Below, piece after piece: positions 1 to 6,411 of a DNA stretch of 13,624 nt. The stretch's first letter is position 1; every line of letters begins with the position of its first letter. The DNA is from a bacterium (GTDB lineage: Bacteria > JAUVQV01 > DATDCY01). Under the pieces are notes generated by a model. The model saw nothing but the letters and a program-made list of their open reading frames with translations, did no database searches and had not been told where the DNA came from. The stretch spans positions 1-13,624 of the forward strand of contig DATDCY010000273.1 of assembly GCA_036524115.1 (NCBI GenBank). Reading direction: 5' to 3'. A program made the translations under genes and the position numbers.

Positions 1-1001
1 ACCCGGCGGCGGCGGGCGAGCTGCGGCGCGAGCTGGCGGGCACCGGCATCGAGGTCGGGGCCGGGCAGGAGGGGCTCGTGCGCGCGGCGGTGCACCCCGA
101 GGCGCAGATCGTGCTGTCGGCCATCGTGGGCGCGGCCGGCATCCTGCCCACGTGGGAGGCGGCGCGCGCCGGCAGGACGATCGCCCTTGCGAACAAGGAG
201 TCGCTCGTCGCGGCCGGCGCCGCGATCACGGGGGCGGTGCGTGCCTCCGGCGGGACGATCCTCCCCGTGGACAGCGAGCACAGCGCGCTCTTCCAGCTGC
301 TGCGCGACCGCGAACCGTCCGAGGTCCGGAACATCATCCTCACCGCCTCCGGCGGGCCGTTCTTCCGGCGTGCCGGGGACCTTGCCGCGGTGGCCCCGGA
401 GGATGCGCTGCGCCACCCGAGCTGGAGCATGGGCGCGAAGGTCACGATCGACTCGGCGACGCTGATGAACAAGGGCCTGGAGGTCATCGAGGCGCACTGG
501 CTCTTCGGGGTGCCGCTCGAGCGCATCGCCGTCGTCGTGCACCCCCAGAGCATCGTGCACGGCGCGGTCGAGCTCTGCGACGGCGCGTTGCTGGCGCACC
601 TGTCGCCGCCGGACATGCGCATCCCGATCGCCGCCGCGCTGCACCACCCCGAGCGCGTGGCGTTGCCGTGGAAGCGCCTGGATCTCGCCGCGCTCGGGCG
701 GCTGGAGTTCCACGAGCCGGACCACGGCCGGTTCCCCGCGCTGCGGCTGGCCTACGACGCCTTCGCCCGCGGCGGGACGGCGCCGGCGGTGCTCAACGCG
801 GCGAACGAGGTCGCGGTCGAGGCCTTCCTCGCGCGGCGCCTCGGCTTCACGGCCATCCCGGCGCTGGTCGCCGCGGTGCTCGAGCGCCAGCCGGCCGGGC
901 CGGCGCAGCCCGGCATCCCGGAGGTGCTCGCCGCGGACGCCGCGGCGCGCGCGGCGGCGCGCGCGGTCCTGGACGATTTCGAACCCCCACGGAGGACATA
1001 G
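1..1001 (+). CDS. dxr: 1-deoxy-D-xylulose 5-phosphate reductoisomerase (5'-truncated)
   Basis: Dxr converts 1-deoxy-D-xylulose 5-phosphate to 2-C-methyl-D-erythritol 4-phosphate with NADPH and a divalent metal. It is the committed cytosolic step of the non-mevalonate (MEP) isoprenoid pathway. The frame is open from base 3, so the gene enters from the left edge; 332 residues are present against about 380-400 in the family. The missing part is the N-terminal nucleotide-binding GSTGSIG region. Visible family motifs are ANKESLVAAG, VDSEHSALFQ (metal-binding Asp and Glu), TASGGPF, HPSWSMG, LMNKGLEVIEAHW (substrate Asn-Lys and metal Glu), VHPQSIVHG and NAANEVAVEAF. Every catalytic signature expected in this portion is intact. 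A GTG at 78 is internal and not a start. The stop TAG (999-1001) abuts the rseP ATG, and the rseP ribosome site GGAGG lies inside the end of dxr, so the two are translationally coupled. Identity is secure. Confidence 0.97.
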   Translation, partial: PAAAGELRRELAGTGIEVGAGQEGLVRAAVHPEAQIVLSAIVGAAGILPTWEAARAGRTIALANKESLVAAGAAITGAVRASGGTILPVDSEHSALFQLLRDREPSEVRNIILTASGGPFFRRAGDLAAVAPEDALRHPSWSMGAKVTIDSATLMNKGLEVIEAHWLFGVPLERIAVVVHPQSIVHGAVELCDGALLAHLSPPDMRIPIAAALHHPERVALPWKRLDLAALGRLEFHEPDHGRFPALRLAYDAFARGGTAPAVLNAANEVAVEAFLARRLGFTAIPALVAAVLERQPAGPAQPGIPEVLAADAAARAAARAVLDDFEPPRRT

Positions 1002-2108
1002 ATGACCGGATTCATCACCGCGATCCTGGTGCTCTCGGCGCTCGTGCTGGTGCACGAACTCGGGCACTTCATCGCCGCGCGCCGCCTCGGCGTCGGGGTG
1101 CTCAAGTTCTCCATCGGCTTCGGCCCGCGCGTCTGGAGCGTCAAGCGCGGGCAGACCGAGTACGCGATCTCGGCGTTCCCCCTCGGCGGCTTCGTGAAGA
1201 TGGTCGGGGACAGCGAGGAGGAGAGGGCCCCCGCCGAGGGCGCGGACGCGGCGCCGTCGGAGCCGCCGCCCGATCCGGCGACGTCGTTCGAGCACAAGTC
1301 GGTGTGGGCGCGCATGCTCATCGTGGGCGCCGGCCCGATCTCGAACATCGTGTTCGCGATTGCGGTCTTCTGGGTCGTGTTCATGGCCGGGGTGCCGACG
1401 CTGCTGACGGAGATCGGCACCGTGCAGCCGAACTACCCCGCCGCCGACGCCGGGCTGCGGCCCGGCGACGTGATCGCGGCGATCGACGGCCGGCCGGTGG
1501 GGACCTGGGACGAGCTGACGGAGGTCGTGCACGCGAGCGCCGGCAGGGCCCGCGAGTTCACCGTGCGGCGCGGCTCCGAGACGCTGGCGCTGTCCATCAC
1601 GCCGCGCCCCTCGCCCTCGGCGACGGTCTTCGGCGAGGCGACGACGGTCGGGCTCATCGGGATCACACCGGCCGAGCGCTTCGTGACGCGCCGCTTCGGG
1701 CCGGTGGACGCGGCCTGGCAGAGCCTGCGGCGCACCGGCGAGATCATGGAGCTGACGATCGTGGGGATCGTCAAGATCTTCCAGCGCGTCGTGCCCGCGA
1801 AGACCATCGGCGGACCGATCATGATCGTGCAGATGGCGAAGCAGCAGGCGCAGCTTGGGGTGATGAACCTGGTGTTCTTCAGCGCGTTCCTCTCGATCTC
1901 GCTCGGCCTCTTCAACCTCTTCCCGATCCCCGTGCTCGACGGGGGCCAGATCTGGTTCCTGCTGGCCGAGGCCGTCCGCGGCAAGCCGCTGAGCCGGCGC
2001 ACGCGGGAGATCACGCAGCAGATCGGCCTCGCGCTGCTGGTGCTGCTGATGCTCTTCGCCTTCTACAACGACATCAGCCGGAACATCACGGGGGACAAGG
2101 GCTTCTGA
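1002..2108 (+). CDS. rseP: RIP metalloprotease RseP (site-2 protease, M50)
   Basis: This is an integral inner-membrane zinc metalloprotease that cuts membrane-spanning substrates such as anti-sigma factors and remnant signal peptides. The 368 residues open with a hydrophobic segment holding the zinc motif HELGH at residues 18-22. The family element AGPISN is at 110-115, next to membrane segment ~105-130. One PDZ domain (~135-205, with AGLRPGDVIAAIDGRPV) follows. The second half of the active site, NLFPIPVLDGG, is at 305-315, with the metal-binding Asp at 313, and a last membrane segment is at ~341-356. E. coli RseP has two PDZ domains and about 450 residues; this is the shorter one-PDZ form common outside the gammaproteobacteria. 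A Glu/Pro/Ala-rich stretch at 70-95 is a probable flexible loop. The ATG at 1002 follows the dxr stop directly, with GGAGG at 991-995. The last base of its TGA stop is the first base of the ispG start. The substrate cannot be told from this window. Confidence 0.96.
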   Translation: MTGFITAILVLSALVLVHELGHFIAARRLGVGVLKFSIGFGPRVWSVKRGQTEYAISAFPLGGFVKMVGDSEEERAPAEGADAAPSEPPPDPATSFEHKSVWARMLIVGAGPISNIVFAIAVFWVVFMAGVPTLLTEIGTVQPNYPAADAGLRPGDVIAAIDGRPVGTWDELTEVVHASAGRAREFTVRRGSETLALSITPRPSPSATVFGEATTVGLIGITPAERFVTRRFGPVDAAWQSLRRTGEIMELTIVGIVKIFQRVVPAKTIGGPIMIVQMAKQQAQLGVMNLVFFSAFLSISLGLFNLFPIPVLDGGQIWFLLAEAVRGKPLSRRTREITQQIGLALLVLLMLFAFYNDISRNITGDKGF

Positions 2109-3208
2109 TGCGCGGAGCGGCGGCTGCGCCAGTGGGCCGGACGGTCGCGGTGCGCGTCGGCGCCCTGACCGTCGGCGGCGGCGCGCCGGTGAGCGTGCAG
2201 TCCATGACCAAGACCGACACGCGCGACGTCGGCGCGACGGTCCGCCAGCTGCGCGCCCTCGAGCGCGCCGGGTGCCAGATCGGCCGCGTCGCCGTGCCGG
2301 ACCGCGGCGCCCTCGAGGCGTTTGCCCGCATCCGCGGGAAGGTCTCGCTGCCGCTTGTCGCGGACATCCACTTCGACCACCGGCTCGCGATCGCGTGCAT
2401 CGCCGCCGGCGCGGACAAGGTGCGGATCAACCCGGGGAACATCGGCGGCACCGCGCGGATGCAGGAGGTGGCCCTGCGGGCGCAGGAGCGCGGCTGCGCG
2501 ATCCGCGTCGGCGTCAACGCCGGCTCGCTCGAGCGCGAGATCGCGGCGAAGCACGGCGGCGCCACGCCGGCTGCGCTCGTCGAGAGCGCGCAGCGGGCGG
2601 TCCGGGACCTGGAGGCCGTCGGCTTCACCGCGATCGTCGTCTCGCTCAAGGCCTCCAGCGTGCCGCACACGATCGCCGCGTACCGCCTCGCCGCCCGCGC
2701 CCTGCGCTACCCGTTGCACCTCGGCGTCACGGAGGCCGGCTTCGGGCTGGCCGGGATCGTCAAGTCCTCCGTGGGGATGGGGACGCTGCTGGCCGACGGG
2801 ATCGGCGACACGCTGCGGGTCTCGCTCACCGACTCGCCGCTCGTGGAGGTGCGCGTCGGGCGCGAGATCCTCGCCTCCCTGGGGCTGCGCCGCGAGGGCG
2901 TGGAGATCGTCTCCTGTCCGACCTGCGGCCGCTGCGGCGTGGACCTGCGGCGCACCGCGCGCGCCGTGGCGCGGGCGCTGGCCGACGTCGCGGAACCGCT
3001 GACGGTGGCGGTGATGGGCTGCCCGGTGAACGGCCCGGGCGAGGCGAAGGCGGCGGACGTCGGGCTGGCGGGAGGGCGCGGCAAGGCGGTGATCTTCGCG
3101 CGCGGGCAGGTGTTGAAAACCGTGCCGGAATCGCGCATGATCGCGGCATTGACCGGGGCGGTGCGGGAGGAGGCCGCGCGGCGCAGGCGGGCCCGCGGGC
3201 GGGGGTAG
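2108..3208 (+). CDS. ispG: 4-hydroxy-3-methylbut-2-en-1-yl diphosphate synthase
   Basis: IspG (GcpE) is a [4Fe-4S] enzyme that reductively opens 2-C-methyl-D-erythritol 2,4-cyclodiphosphate to HMBPP, the penultimate MEP-pathway step. Its 366 residues fit the short bacterial form, a TIM barrel plus a C-terminal iron-sulfur domain. The N-terminal PVSVQSMTKTDT (27-38) and DIHFDHRLA (86-94) are family hallmarks, as are VRINPGNIG (105-113) and GVTEAGFG (206-213). Cluster ligands are Cys270 and Cys273 in SCPTCGR and Cys305 in MGCPVNGPGE; Glu312 of that last motif is the expected fourth ligand. I chose the ATG at 2108, which overlaps the rseP stop by one base (TGATG). The frame stays open upstream to base 152, but that part is an out-of-frame shadow of dxr and rseP. 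The C-terminus ends in an Arg/Gly-rich tail (358-366) with no known role. It shares an operon and pathway with dxr. Confidence 0.97.
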   Translation: MRGAAAAPVGRTVAVRVGALTVGGGAPVSVQSMTKTDTRDVGATVRQLRALERAGCQIGRVAVPDRGALEAFARIRGKVSLPLVADIHFDHRLAIACIAAGADKVRINPGNIGGTARMQEVALRAQERGCAIRVGVNAGSLEREIAAKHGGATPAALVESAQRAVRDLEAVGFTAIVVSLKASSVPHTIAAYRLAARALRYPLHLGVTEAGFGLAGIVKSSVGMGTLLADGIGDTLRVSLTDSPLVEVRVGREILASLGLRREGVEIVSCPTCGRCGVDLRRTARAVARALADVAEPLTVAVMGCPVNGPGEAKAADVGLAGGRGKAVIFARGQVLKTVPESRMIAALTGAVREEAARRRRARGRG

Positions 3209-3216
3209 GCGCGACG

Positions 3217-3723
3217 ATGGTGCTCAAGCGCAGGAGCGAGAGGCGGGCGACGGTCCGTCCCGAGAACGCCACCGTCCGGATCGTCACCTTCCGGGTCGGG
3301 CCGGAGCTCTACGGCCTCGAGATCTCCGGGGTGCGGGAGATCGACCGGATGCGCCCCGTGACGCGCGTCCCCCAGGCGCTCTCGTTCGTCGAGGGGGTCA
3401 TCCATCTGCGCGGGGAGATCATCCCCGTGATCGACCTCGCGCGGCGCTTCGGCATCGGCGCGCTGGAGGCCGACAAGCGCACGCGGATCGTGATCGCGAC
3501 GCTGCGCGGGCAGCACGTCGGGCTCATCGTCACCGCGGTCACGGAGGTGCTGCCGATCGCCGCCAGCGCCATCGGCGCGCCGCCGCAGCTGACCTTCGAG
3601 GCCGGCGCGCGCTACATCTCGGGCATGGCCCGCGTCAAGGAGGAGCTGATCAGCATCCTCGACCTCGACCGGCTGCTCTCCACCGAGGAATTCGCCCAGC
3701 TGCAGCAGCAGTCATTGGTTTAG
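3217..3723 (+). CDS. cheW: CheW-like chemotaxis scaffold protein
   Basis: This is a single CheW domain of 168 residues, the usual size of a CheW adaptor that links chemoreceptors to the histidine kinase CheA. The domain spans about residues 18-157 in two SH3-like barrels. It begins VRIVTFRVGPELYGLEI (20-36) and includes HLRGEIIPVIDLARRFGI (63-80), where Arg65 matches the conserved CheA/receptor-contact Arg-Gly. The last strand region is ELISILDLDRLL (143-154). The N-terminus is basic (KRRSERR) and no membrane segment or extra domain is present. The ATG at 3217 starts 8 bases after the ispG stop, with only a G-rich sequence (GGGGGTAGG) as a ribosome site, so it is probably read from the dxr-rseP-ispG transcript. 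No CheA, receptor, CheR or CheB gene is nearby, so its signalling partners must lie elsewhere. Family assignment is firm; the physiological role, whether motility, pili or another CheA system, is open. Confidence 0.93.
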   Translation: MVLKRRSERRATVRPENATVRIVTFRVGPELYGLEISGVREIDRMRPVTRVPQALSFVEGVIHLRGEIIPVIDLARRFGIGALEADKRTRIVIATLRGQHVGLIVTAVTEVLPIAASAIGAPPQLTFEAGARYISGMARVKEELISILDLDRLLSTEEFAQLQQQSLV

Positions 3724-3732
3724 CGCGGGTCA

Positions 3733-3748
3733 ATCAGGAGGCCCTGAT
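3733..3748 (+). other. small hairpin after cheW
   Basis: ATCAGG (3733-3738) and CCTGAT (3743-3748) form a 6-bp stem with a 4-base loop, 10 bases after the cheW stop. No T tract follows, so it is at most a weak terminator or an mRNA 3'-end stabiliser for the dxr-rseP-ispG-cheW transcript. Confidence 0.35.
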
Positions 3749-3804
3749 CCGCCCTGGCTGCGGTGCGGTCCTTGCCGCCGCGAGCCTGCGAGTGGCGGTG
3801 GTGC

Positions 3805-3822
3805 GGTGTGCACCAGCACACC
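3805..3822 (+). terminator. hairpin, possible operon terminator
   Basis: GGTGTGC (3805-3811) and GCACACC (3816-3822) are perfect 7-base complements around an ACCA loop, in the gap between cheW and proS. The following bases are C/G-rich with no T run, so intrinsic termination is uncertain. It could instead be Rho-assisted termination or a transcript-end hairpin. Confidence 0.4.
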
Positions 3823-3916
3823 TCCGCGCGCCCATCCCCGCTGCCTTGCCATGACCGATCATGACGCTCCTGCTTGACTCGCGCTGTCGATGTGTGTTGG
3901 ACGCCATGGCGAATTC

Positions 3917-3944
3917 TTCAAAAATCACGCGACTCGTGCATAAT
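3917..3944 (+). promoter_or_regulatory. sigma70-like promoter for proS
   Basis: TTCAAA (3917-3922) and CATAAT (3939-3944) are separated by 16 bases and lie in an unusually A/T-rich island for this window. Transcription from about 3951 would leave a leader of roughly 48 bases before the proS ATG. The ribosome site AGAGAGGGA is at 3985-3993. The -10 matches 5 of 6 consensus bases and the -35 matches 4 of 6. Confidence 0.5.
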
Positions 3945-3998
3945 GCGTCGGAATGGACGGTGCAGAGCATCCTTGATCGATAGAAGAGAGGGAACACC

Positions 3999-5711
3999 AT
4001 GCGATTGACCCAGTACCTGGTCCCCACGCTGCGCGAAGACCCCGCGGAAGCCGAGGTCGTCTCGCACCGGCTGATGCTGCGCGCCGGCATGATCCGCAAG
4101 ACGGCGGCGGGCGTGTACTCCTTCCTGCCGCTGGGCCTGCGCGCGCTGCGGCGCGTCGAGGCCATCGTGCGCGGCGAGATGGACCGCGCCGGCGCGCTCG
4201 AGGTGCTGCTGCCGGCGCTCTCGCCGGCGGAGCTCTGGCGCGAGACGGGCCGCTGGGACGTCTACGGCCGGGAGCTGATGCGCCTTCGCGACCGGCACGA
4301 CCGCGACTTCTGTCTCGGGCCGACGCACGAGGAGGTCATCACCGACCTCGTGCGCCGCGAGGTGCGCTCGTGGCGGCAGCTGCCGGTGAACCTCTACCAG
4401 ATCCAGACCAAGTTCCGGGACGAGATCCGGCCGCGCTTCGGCCTGATGCGCGGGCGCGAGTTCGGAATGAAGGACGCCTACAGCTTCGACCGCGACGAGG
4501 CGGGCGCCGAGGAGAGCTACCGCGCGATGTTCTGCGCCTACCAGCGGATCTTCGAGCGCTGCGGCCTGCGCTTCAAGGCGGTCGAGGCCGACTCCGGGCA
4601 GATCGGCGGCTCGTTCTCGCACGAGTTCATGGTGCTGGCGGACACGGGCGAGGACGCCGTGGTCTCCTGCACCGCCTGCGGCTACGCCGCGAACCTCGAG
4701 AAGGCGCAGGTCGCCCAGCCGGCGCGCACCGAAGATGTCGACGCGGGGCGGTTGCCCGCGCGCGTGGCGACGCCCGGGATGCGCACGGTCGAGGAGGTCA
4801 CGGCGTTCCTCGGCGTCGACGCGCAGCGCCTTGTCAAGACGCTGCTCTTCGACGCGGGCGGCGAGATCGTGGCCGTGCTCGTGCGCGGTGACCACCAGGT
4901 GAACGAGACCAAGCTCAAGAACCATCTCGGCGGACGCGAGGCGGTGCCGGCGACGCCGGCCCAGGTGGAGAAGGCCACGGGCGCGCCGGTCGGCTTCGCG
5001 GGGCCCGTGGGCCTCGCGGGCGTGCCGGTCTTCGCCGACCGGCACGTCGAGGCGATGGCGCACTTCGTCGTCGGCGCCAATGCCGCCGACACGCACCTGA
5101 AGGACGTCTGCCACGGGCGCGACTTCGCCGTGGCCGCGTTCGCGGACCTCAAGAGCGCGGAGCCGGGCGACCCCTGCGCCAAGTGCGGCAAGCCGCTGGA
5201 GATCGTCCGCGGCATCGAGGTCGGGCACGTCTTCAAGCTCGGGACGAAGTACACCCGGGCGATGCAGGCCGTCTACCTCGACGAGCAGGGGAAGGAGCAG
5301 GAGATCGTCATGGGCTGCTACGGGATCGGCACCGGCCGCACCGTCGCGGCCTCGGTCGAGCAGAACCACGACGCCGACGGGATCATCTGGCCGGTGCCGC
5401 TGGCGCCGTTCCCCGTGCACCTGGTGACGATGAGCGAGACCGACGCGGCGGTGCGCGCGGCGGCGGAGGCGCTCAGCGCCGACCTCGAGAAGCGCGGCAT
5501 CGAGGTCCTCTGGGACGACCGTGACGAACGGCCGGGCGTGAAGTTCAAGGACGCCGACCTGCTCGGCATGCCGCTGCGCGTCGTGCTCGGCGGCAAGTCG
5601 CTCGCGAAGGGCGTCGGCGAGCTGCGCGTGCGCCGCACCGGCGAGAAGTCGGAGGCGCCGCTGGCGGAGCTGGCGGCGACGGTCGAGCGGCTGCTCGGGA
5701 CGCTGGTGTAG
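3999..5711 (+). CDS. proS: prolyl-tRNA synthetase, bacterial type
   Basis: ProRS charges tRNA-Pro with proline in the cytosol. The 570 residues match the bacterial (prokaryote-like) class with an inserted editing domain. The N-terminal catalytic part contains [15 protein letters not shown] (107-121) and class II motif 2 [21 protein letters not shown] (139-159, with Arg144 and Arg151). The editing insertion (~230-400) has LVKTLLF with Lys280 and GANAADTH with His366, the residues expected for clearing mischarged Ala-tRNA-Pro. Motif 3 is [17 protein letters not shown] (439-455). The anticodon-binding domain occupies ~470-570 ([21 protein letters not shown]). Two CxxC pairs (Cys224/Cys227 and Cys393/Cys396) bracket the editing domain and may hold a zinc. 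The start ATG at 3999 has a strong ribosome site (AGAGAGGGA). The next small gene begins 25 bases after the stop and is probably co-transcribed. Identity is secure. Confidence 0.97.
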   Translation: MRLTQYLVPTLREDPAEAEVVSHRLMLRAGMIRKTAAGVYSFLPLGLRALRRVEAIVRGEMDRAGALEVLLPALSPAELWRETGRWDVYGRELMRLRDRHDRDFCLGPTHEEVITDLVRREVRSWRQLPVNLYQIQTKFRDEIRPRFGLMRGREFGMKDAYSFDRDEAGAEESYRAMFCAYQRIFERCGLRFKAVEADSGQIGGSFSHEFMVLADTGEDAVVSCTACGYAANLEKAQVAQPARTEDVDAGRLPARVATPGMRTVEEVTAFLGVDAQRLVKTLLFDAGGEIVAVLVRGDHQVNETKLKNHLGGREAVPATPAQVEKATGAPVGFAGPVGLAGVPVFADRHVEAMAHFVVGANAADTHLKDVCHGRDFAVAAFADLKSAEPGDPCAKCGKPLEIVRGIEVGHVFKLGTKYTRAMQAVYLDEQGKEQEIVMGCYGIGTGRTVAASVEQNHDADGIIWPVPLAPFPVHLVTMSETDAAVRAAAEALSADLEKRGIEVLWDDRDERPGVKFKDADLLGMPLRVVLGGKSLAKGVGELRVRRTGEKSEAPLAELAATVERLLGTLV

Positions 5712-5736
5712 GGCGACGTCGCGGCGGAGCGTGGGG

Positions 5737-6045
5737 ATGCACTTCACGGTTCACTTTCGCGGCGACGACACCTGGGAGGAGGACTACAGCTACGGGCTGG
5801 TCTTCAACCCGAACCCGCGCTGGGTGAAGGGCGCCGCCGTGGTCCTGAGCATGGAGTCGAAGACGGGATACCGGCAGGGGAGCGTCAAGGCGCTGCTCAA
5901 GGCCGAGAAGCTCACCCGGAAGTTGACGAAACCGAGGAGCGCGACGATCCTCGTCCACGAGGTCGGGCTCGGGACGCCGCGCGACTACCAGAACCTGATC
6001 AGCGACCTCGAGGCGTCGGGCTTCGAGACCAGGATCTTCGAGTAG
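5737..6045 (+). CDS. hypothetical protein, 102 residues
   Basis: I do not recognise this family. The small, soluble-looking protein has no membrane segment, signal peptide or cysteine. Its N-terminal third is rich in aromatic and acidic residues (HFRGDDTWEEDYSYG, 7-20). Its middle is strongly basic (KTGYRQGSVKALLKAEK, 42-58, then TRKLTKPRS), which could suit nucleic-acid or ribosome contact, but that is only a charge-based guess. The C-terminal third looks like a beta-alpha-beta unit (ATILVHEVG, then DYQNLISDLEASGFETRIFE at 83-102). I chose the ATG at 5737 because GGAG (5726-5729) sits 7 bases before it; a GTG at 5731 would add two residues but has poor spacing. Codon use matches the neighbours, which supports real coding. 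It follows proS by 25 bases, so the two probably share a transcript. A G-quadruplex motif begins five bases after its stop. Confidence 0.72.
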   Translation: MHFTVHFRGDDTWEEDYSYGLVFNPNPRWVKGAAVVLSMESKTGYRQGSVKALLKAEKLTRKLTKPRSATILVHEVGLGTPRDYQNLISDLEASGFETRIFE

Positions 6046-6049
6046 GACA

Positions 6050-6074
6050 GGGGGCAGGGACGGCGGGGACGGGG
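6050..6074 (+). promoter_or_regulatory. G-quadruplex motif
   Basis: Four G runs lie at 6050-6054, 6057-6059, 6065-6068 and 6071-6074, with loops of 2, 5 and 2 bases. They fit the classical G3+N1-7 quadruplex rule on the coding strand, beginning five bases after the stop of the small unknown gene. The motif would form in the mRNA 3' end or the non-template DNA strand and could slow polymerase or protect the transcript. In such GC-rich DNA, chance occurrence is not negligible. Confidence 0.5.
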
Positions 6075-6230
6075 CGGCGCCGATCGGCCGCTGAGCTGCG
6101 CGCTCGCCCTGGGCCTGTCCGGCCCTGCGCTCGAAACGCATAACTGGCCCCTGCGGGGACGCTCCAATCCAGACGCTGCGGTGCCCGAGCGCTCGACCAT
6201 GCGCCCGCCCGTCGCCGCCCCGTCCCCGCC
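6062..6230. repeat. perfect 18-base inverted repeat, 133-base spacer
   Basis: GGCGGGGACGGGGCGGCG (6062-6079) is the exact reverse complement of CGCCGCCCCGTCCCCGCC (6213-6230). The pair encloses a 133-base GC-rich spacer with smaller internal hairpins. The left arm overlaps the G-quadruplex motif, so the C-rich right arm could compete with quadruplex folding. The arrangement resembles terminal inverted repeats of a miniature element (169 bases in total), but I see no flanking target duplication. It may equally be a large terminator-type fold. Confidence 0.6.
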
Positions 6231-6323
6231 TGGCATGTTCCCGGCACACAGGTTCGGCTGGGGAAGTCGTTTGAATGTTGTTGGATGACAATTGACCGGC
6301 GGAGGGGTGGCGCGAAGCGGGGG

Positions 6324-6363
6324 ACCCCCGGCGGCGCGCAGCGGAGCGAGCACCGACGGGGGT
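6324..6363 (-). other. long imperfect hairpin downstream of leuB-like gene
   Basis: ACCCCCGGCGG (6324-6334) pairs with CCGACGGGGGT (6353-6363) in 10 of 11 positions around an 18-base loop. It lies about 50 bases past the stop of the minus-strand dehydrogenase. There is no T tract. It may back up termination or block 3' exonucleases. Confidence 0.4.
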
Positions 6364-6374
6364 GCGCAGCGACA

Positions 6375-6398
6375 GGACCCCGCAGCCTGCACGGGTCC
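6375..6398 (-). terminator. candidate terminator hairpin of leuB-like gene
   Basis: Read on the minus strand, GGACCC and GGGTCC form a 6-bp stem around a 12-base loop that itself holds a GCA/TGC pairing. It starts 13 bases after the TAG stop of the dehydrogenase. The following bases (TGTCGC) are not a T run, so it is a weak or factor-assisted terminator at best. Confidence 0.4.
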
Positions 6399-6411
6399 GT
6401 CAGTTGCTGTT

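Larger units (their letters stand above)
6046..6411. other. structured non-coding region between converging genes
   Basis: This 366-base stretch holds no gene I can support. From left to right it contains: a four-run G-tract; the left arm of a perfect 18-base inverted repeat; short hairpins such as GGGCC/GGCCC and CCCC-TGC-GGGG; the right arm; an A/T-richer island (~6266-6297); and two GC hairpins next to the 3' end of the minus-strand dehydrogenase gene. Open frames crossing it have compositionally biased Arg/Ala/Pro products and no family resemblance. It probably serves as a bidirectional 3' region; a degenerate mobile element is also possible. Confidence 0.6.

Noticed and set aside
152-2107. 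Long upstream extension of the ispG frame (open from base 152)
   Set aside because: Its translation is Arg/Ala/Gly-biased and lies in the wrong frame across clearly coding dxr and rseP. The ispG homology begins at the ATG at 2108.
3874-3902. TTGACT as a -35 box for proS
   Set aside because: No acceptable -10 lies 15-19 bases downstream. The TTCAAA/CATAAT pair at 3917-3944 is better.
3918-5747. 609-codon minus-strand open frame antisense to proS
   Set aside because: It is a GC-rich shadow of proS with His/Arg/Asp/Leu-biased composition and no motif. proS itself is unambiguous on the plus strand.
6062-6230. Complete insertion sequence or transposon
   Set aside because: There is no transposase frame and no flanking target duplication. 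Only a short inverted repeat is visible, so it is listed as a repeat.
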